The position numbers and the translations under genes were made by a program. From Pedobacter mucosus (lineage in GTDB: Bacteria > Bacteroidota > Bacteroidia > Sphingobacteriales > Sphingobacteriaceae), in contig NZ_CP087585.1 of NCBI RefSeq assembly GCF_022200785.1, positions 744,001 to 808,000 of the forward strand: a DNA stretch of 64,000 bases. Reading direction: 5' to 3'. Positions 61,689-64,000 of the stretch are shown here, piece by piece; positions within the stretch are counted from its first letter, which is position 1; every line of letters begins with the position of its first letter. The notes beneath the pieces were generated by a model. It saw only the letters and a list, made by a program, of their open reading frames with translations. It did no database searches and was not told the DNA's origin.

Positions 61689-63254
61689 GTGTTGAAATAT
61701 CTTCGCTTTCTAGTTATCCCATTAATTTTTTGTATTTCAGCATGTAACTGGTTTAAATCTCCGCCAGAGATAGGCGTTGTTCTTGCTAAACATTTTGATA
61801 ATAAAATATATAAAGACTTTGATACAGTAGCTTTCGATAGCATTTTCGTGCAAACAATGGACAGCTTGTCAAGTAACTTTGTAAATCCTAAAACTATAAA
61901 ATCTTATTACAACCATAAAAATTCTGAACCAAGATTTGTAACAAAATTTTACATCGATGGTGAGCTTGATTCTTTAGCAAATTACTTACAGAATAGTACA
62001 GTTCATGGTTTAAATCCGAAATTATTTAAAACAGATGAGTTAAAAAGTTTACTGCAAGTGCTTACTGCAAATAAATTTAAATCAGTTAATGAGAGTTATC
62101 CAGTTATCGCCAAGCTGGAAATATTAAGTGCAAATGCGTATTTAAATTATACAAATTATTTAAAATTTGGTGTTGTAAATCCTCGAAGTATTTTTTCCAG
62201 ATATTACATAAAAGTGAAACGCCCTGATAGTTTGGGGATGCAAAAAATATTAAATGCAGAGAATATACTTGATACTTTAAAGGCTGTTCAACCAAAATCA
62301 GAACAGTATAAATTGCTTCAGAAAGCTTACATGGCTACTTTTACGGAAAGTGAAAAGCGAATTTTGTGGCTTAACATGGAGCGTTTCCGTTGGCAAATGC
62401 CTGAAACTAGTGATAATTATGTTCAAGTAAATATTCCGGATTTCAGGTTAACGTGGATAGACAAAAGTGATACCTTGATCACGATGAAGGTTTGCGTTGG
62501 CGGAAAGCGAGAAGAGGGTTACGAAGAAAAGATGAAGATGTTTGCAAAGTCTGGCAATTTGGATGACAAACCAAAAAACCACGAAACCCCATTACTATTT
62601 AGTAAAATAAATTCTATCCAGGCAAACCCAATTTGGAATATTCCGGTGAGTATTGCGCAAAGTGAAATTTATTGGATGGCAAGAAAAGATCCATACTATT
62701 TATCAAATAGCAACATTAAGGTTTATTACAAAGATAAAGTGATCAATGAGCCTGATACCATAAATTGGAGCAGGTATTCGAGAGATAAATTGCCTTTTAA
62801 ATTTAAACAAGGTTCTGGCGGAGGTAATGCGTTGGGTAAATTCAAATTCATATTTGATAATAGTTCTAGCATTTATTTACACGATACCAATGCAAAAAAT
62901 GGGTTTAATTTAACCAACCGAGCTTTAAGTCATGGTTGCGTTCGAATTGAAAAACCATTAGAATTTGCAGAGCTGTTGGTTAAAGATTCTTATACTTATG
63001 ATAAGCTTCGGGCCGAAGTTGATTTACCTCCTGTTGATAGTACACACAATAAATGGTATAAAAAACGCATGGCTGCAAAGGCGGATACTACTAAATCTTT
63101 TCAATTAAAACCTGCTTGGTTTGGTCCGAAAAAGGCTGTTCCTTTATTTATTACCTATATTACGGCTTGGTCTCAAAATGATAAAATAGAATATCGGCCA
63201 GATGTTTATGGTTTAGATGAAAAACTATGGGCAGCAACTAAAAAGTTTAGATAG
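61689..63254 (+). CDS. L,D-transpeptidase (YkuD) lipoprotein
   Basis: A 521-aa exported peptidoglycan cross-linker that forms 3-3 links or attaches proteins to meso-diaminopimelate. The N-terminus is a lipoprotein signal (LRFLVIPLIFCISACN with Cys after ISA). A peptidoglycan-scaffold-like helical region precedes the YkuD domain (about 250-440), whose catalytic motif is LSHGCVRIEKP; HETPLLFSKINSIQANPIWN is a further conserved block. This matches the YcbB-like long form. Start: GTG at 61689 followed by TTG; no ATG exists before the signal. Confidence 0.9.
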   Translation: MLKYLRFLVIPLIFCISACNWFKSPPEIGVVLAKHFDNKIYKDFDTVAFDSIFVQTMDSLSSNFVNPKTIKSYYNHKNSEPRFVTKFYIDGELDSLANYLQNSTVHGLNPKLFKTDELKSLLQVLTANKFKSVNESYPVIAKLEILSANAYLNYTNYLKFGVVNPRSIFSRYYIKVKRPDSLGMQKILNAENILDTLKAVQPKSEQYKLLQKAYMATFTESEKRILWLNMERFRWQMPETSDNYVQVNIPDFRLTWIDKSDTLITMKVCVGGKREEGYEEKMKMFAKSGNLDDKPKNHETPLLFSKINSIQANPIWNIPVSIAQSEIYWMARKDPYYLSNSNIKVYYKDKVINEPDTINWSRYSRDKLPFKFKQGSGGGNALGKFKFIFDNSSSIYLHDTNAKNGFNLTNRALSHGCVRIEKPLEFAELLVKDSYTYDKLRAEVDLPPVDSTHNKWYKKRMAAKADTTKSFQLKPAWFGPKKAVPLFITYITAWSQNDKIEYRPDVYGLDEKLWAATKKFR

Positions 63255-63272
63255 AAGGTGTAAGTTTGCAAA

Positions 63273-63686
63273 ATGCAACAGAAAGAATCTAGCGGTAATC
63301 ACGAGGCAGTTATTGTTCAGCAAGCTGAAAATTTTATTAATTCTTGGTTTAAGCAATCAATAGATGATGATAGCTTGGAGCTGAGCGAGTTGTTTATTCT
63401 ACCAAAAGGAAAAACTTTGGATAAACAATTAGTTGTAAATAAAATTAGAAATTTCTTTGAACCCTATCCGAAATTTGTTGGAGGAAGGTTTGATATTATC
63501 GAAGCAGATTTCGAGTTGACAGATAGTGGCAAAGGTTTTGGGTATGCCGAAGGTGCATTGGGTTACCGAGCTGTGCTTAATAATGCTGAATCGAAAATTA
63601 TAGGTGGACCATTTAAAATTTACTTTGCCCTTCAAAATGGAAATTGGAAAATTGTGAATATTGACTTTCCGGGTTTTGAATTATAA
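63273..63686 (+). CDS. NTF2/SnoaL-like protein
   Basis: A 137-aa protein with an NTF2-like cone fold: helix VQQAENFINSWFKQSIDDDS, FEPYPKFVGGRFDIIEADFE, a long beta stretch with GYAEGALGYRAVLNNAESK, ending IYFALQNGNWKIVNIDFPGF. It follows the L,D-transpeptidase gene with 18 bp in between, probably in one transcript. No active-site residues are recognised. Confidence 0.65.
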   Translation: MQQKESSGNHEAVIVQQAENFINSWFKQSIDDDSLELSELFILPKGKTLDKQLVVNKIRNFFEPYPKFVGGRFDIIEADFELTDSGKGFGYAEGALGYRAVLNNAESKIIGGPFKIYFALQNGNWKIVNIDFPGFEL

Positions 63687-63723
63687 GTTTAGAAATATTA
63701 GATAACCTGATAGATAAATTCGG

Positions 63724-64000
63724 ATGCTAGCTTTTTTTAATAAAATTGTTGATGTTCTTAACGAAAATAATATTCCCTATATGCTCTCAGGGAGTATTGC
63801 TATGGGTGTTTATATTGTCCCAAGAGCGACCCGAGACTTCGATTTTATTATTCATTTGCAACCTAAAGATATTGATGGGTTCGTAGCTAACTTCACAGAC
63901 GGCTATTATTGTAATATAAATTCAGTTAAAGATGCTGTTAAGCAACGCAGCTTATTTAATATTATAGATCATGAATCTGGATTTAAAGCTGATTTTGTAA
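63724..64000 (+). CDS. Nucleotidyltransferase-fold protein, truncated by the window end
   Basis: An open frame from ATG 63724 to the window edge (92 codons seen): VDVLNENNIPYMLSGSIAMG, then VYIVPRATRDFDFIIHLQP with the G-S-x-A and D-x-D pattern of the nucleotidyltransferase superfamily. The spacing between GSIAM and RDFDF is close to that of the 51996 protein. It lies 37 bp behind the NTF2-like gene. The C-terminus is outside the window. Confidence 0.75.
   Translation, partial: MLAFFNKIVDVLNENNIPYMLSGSIAMGVYIVPRATRDFDFIIHLQPKDIDGFVANFTDGYYCNINSVKDAVKQRSLFNIIDHESGFKADFV

Noticed and set aside
1..64000. Insertion sequence or prophage
   Set aside because: No transposase, integrase, recombinase or phage structural gene was found on either strand; the mobile-type signals are limited to REP-like palindromes, DUF559 and small toxin-antitoxin-like pairs.

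Overview
The window is A+T-rich chromosomal DNA from a member of the Bacteroidota, most likely a Pedobacter-like Sphingobacteriaceae. The evidence is the gene content (type IX secretion plug protein, a gliding-motility C-terminal sorting domain, a DUF5117-type metalloprotease, DUF1080 and Gfo/Idh/MocA sugar clusters, a LuxC-like acyl-CoA reductase next to a ferredoxin), the near absence of Shine-Dalgarno sequences, and repeated TAnnTTTG (-7) boxes, several with TTTG 18-19 nt upstream. The assignment rests on recognition of protein families; no search was run.

Layout. 1-7.8 kb: acyl-CoA thioesterase, antiporter, EVE protein, secreted metalloprotease, VOC protein, holA, a small toxin-antitoxin-like pair and an HsdR_N-like nuclease-fold protein. 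7.8-12.7 kb: a four-gene minus-strand operon (TIM barrel, Gfo/Idh/MocA, double DUF1080, Gfo/Idh/MocA) of the type linked to keto-sugar glycoside breakdown. 13-19.3 kb: valS, then an M28 peptidase gene bracketed by two arrays of a 184-bp palindromic repeat. 19.3-25.8 kb: a heptapeptide-repeat ORF, cydBA, an MBL hydrolase, two paralogous 67-residue proteins and a cytoplasmic alpha-amylase. 26-30.2 kb: a second sugar-type operon with ApbE and an FGE-like protein. 30.4-42.9 kb: T9SS plug, ABC-F, NudK-like NUDIX, an Rrf2 regulator with its target, pyrD, small enzymes, alkD, tRNA-Cys, a TrmH methyltransferase and a BamA-like lipoprotein. 43-53.3 kb: grpE-dnaJ, ftsE, a T9SS-sorted protein, luxC-like reductase/ferredoxin, serine hydrolase, UspA, NlpC/P60, a nucleotidyltransferase pair and a WD40 protein. 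53.5-61.6 kb: a complete histidine operon, hisG-D-C-B-H-A-F-IE on the minus strand. 61.7-64 kb: an L,D-transpeptidase, an NTF2-like protein and the start of another nucleotidyltransferase.

Most notable. (1) In the his operon, hisF has no start codon of its own and is fused in frame behind a DUF559 (Vsr-like) endonuclease gene bracketed by inverted copies of a CCCCCTTTAGGGGG palindrome. The hisB/hisH junction carries the same palindromes in the same arrangement without cargo, and one of them encodes the N-terminus of HisH. This looks like a REP-bounded DUF559 element that inserts at gene junctions and is tolerated by in-frame read-through. (2) Upstream of hisG, behind a TTTG-N18-TATATTTG promoter, an 18-residue ORF contains six histidines within seven residues, followed by a short hairpin and a T run: a candidate his attenuator. 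(3) The Rrf2 gene and the oxidoreductase gene behind it share TGTAAT-N7-ATTACA operators. (4) Several low-complexity repeat families occupy intergenic spaces and one lies in frame within valS.
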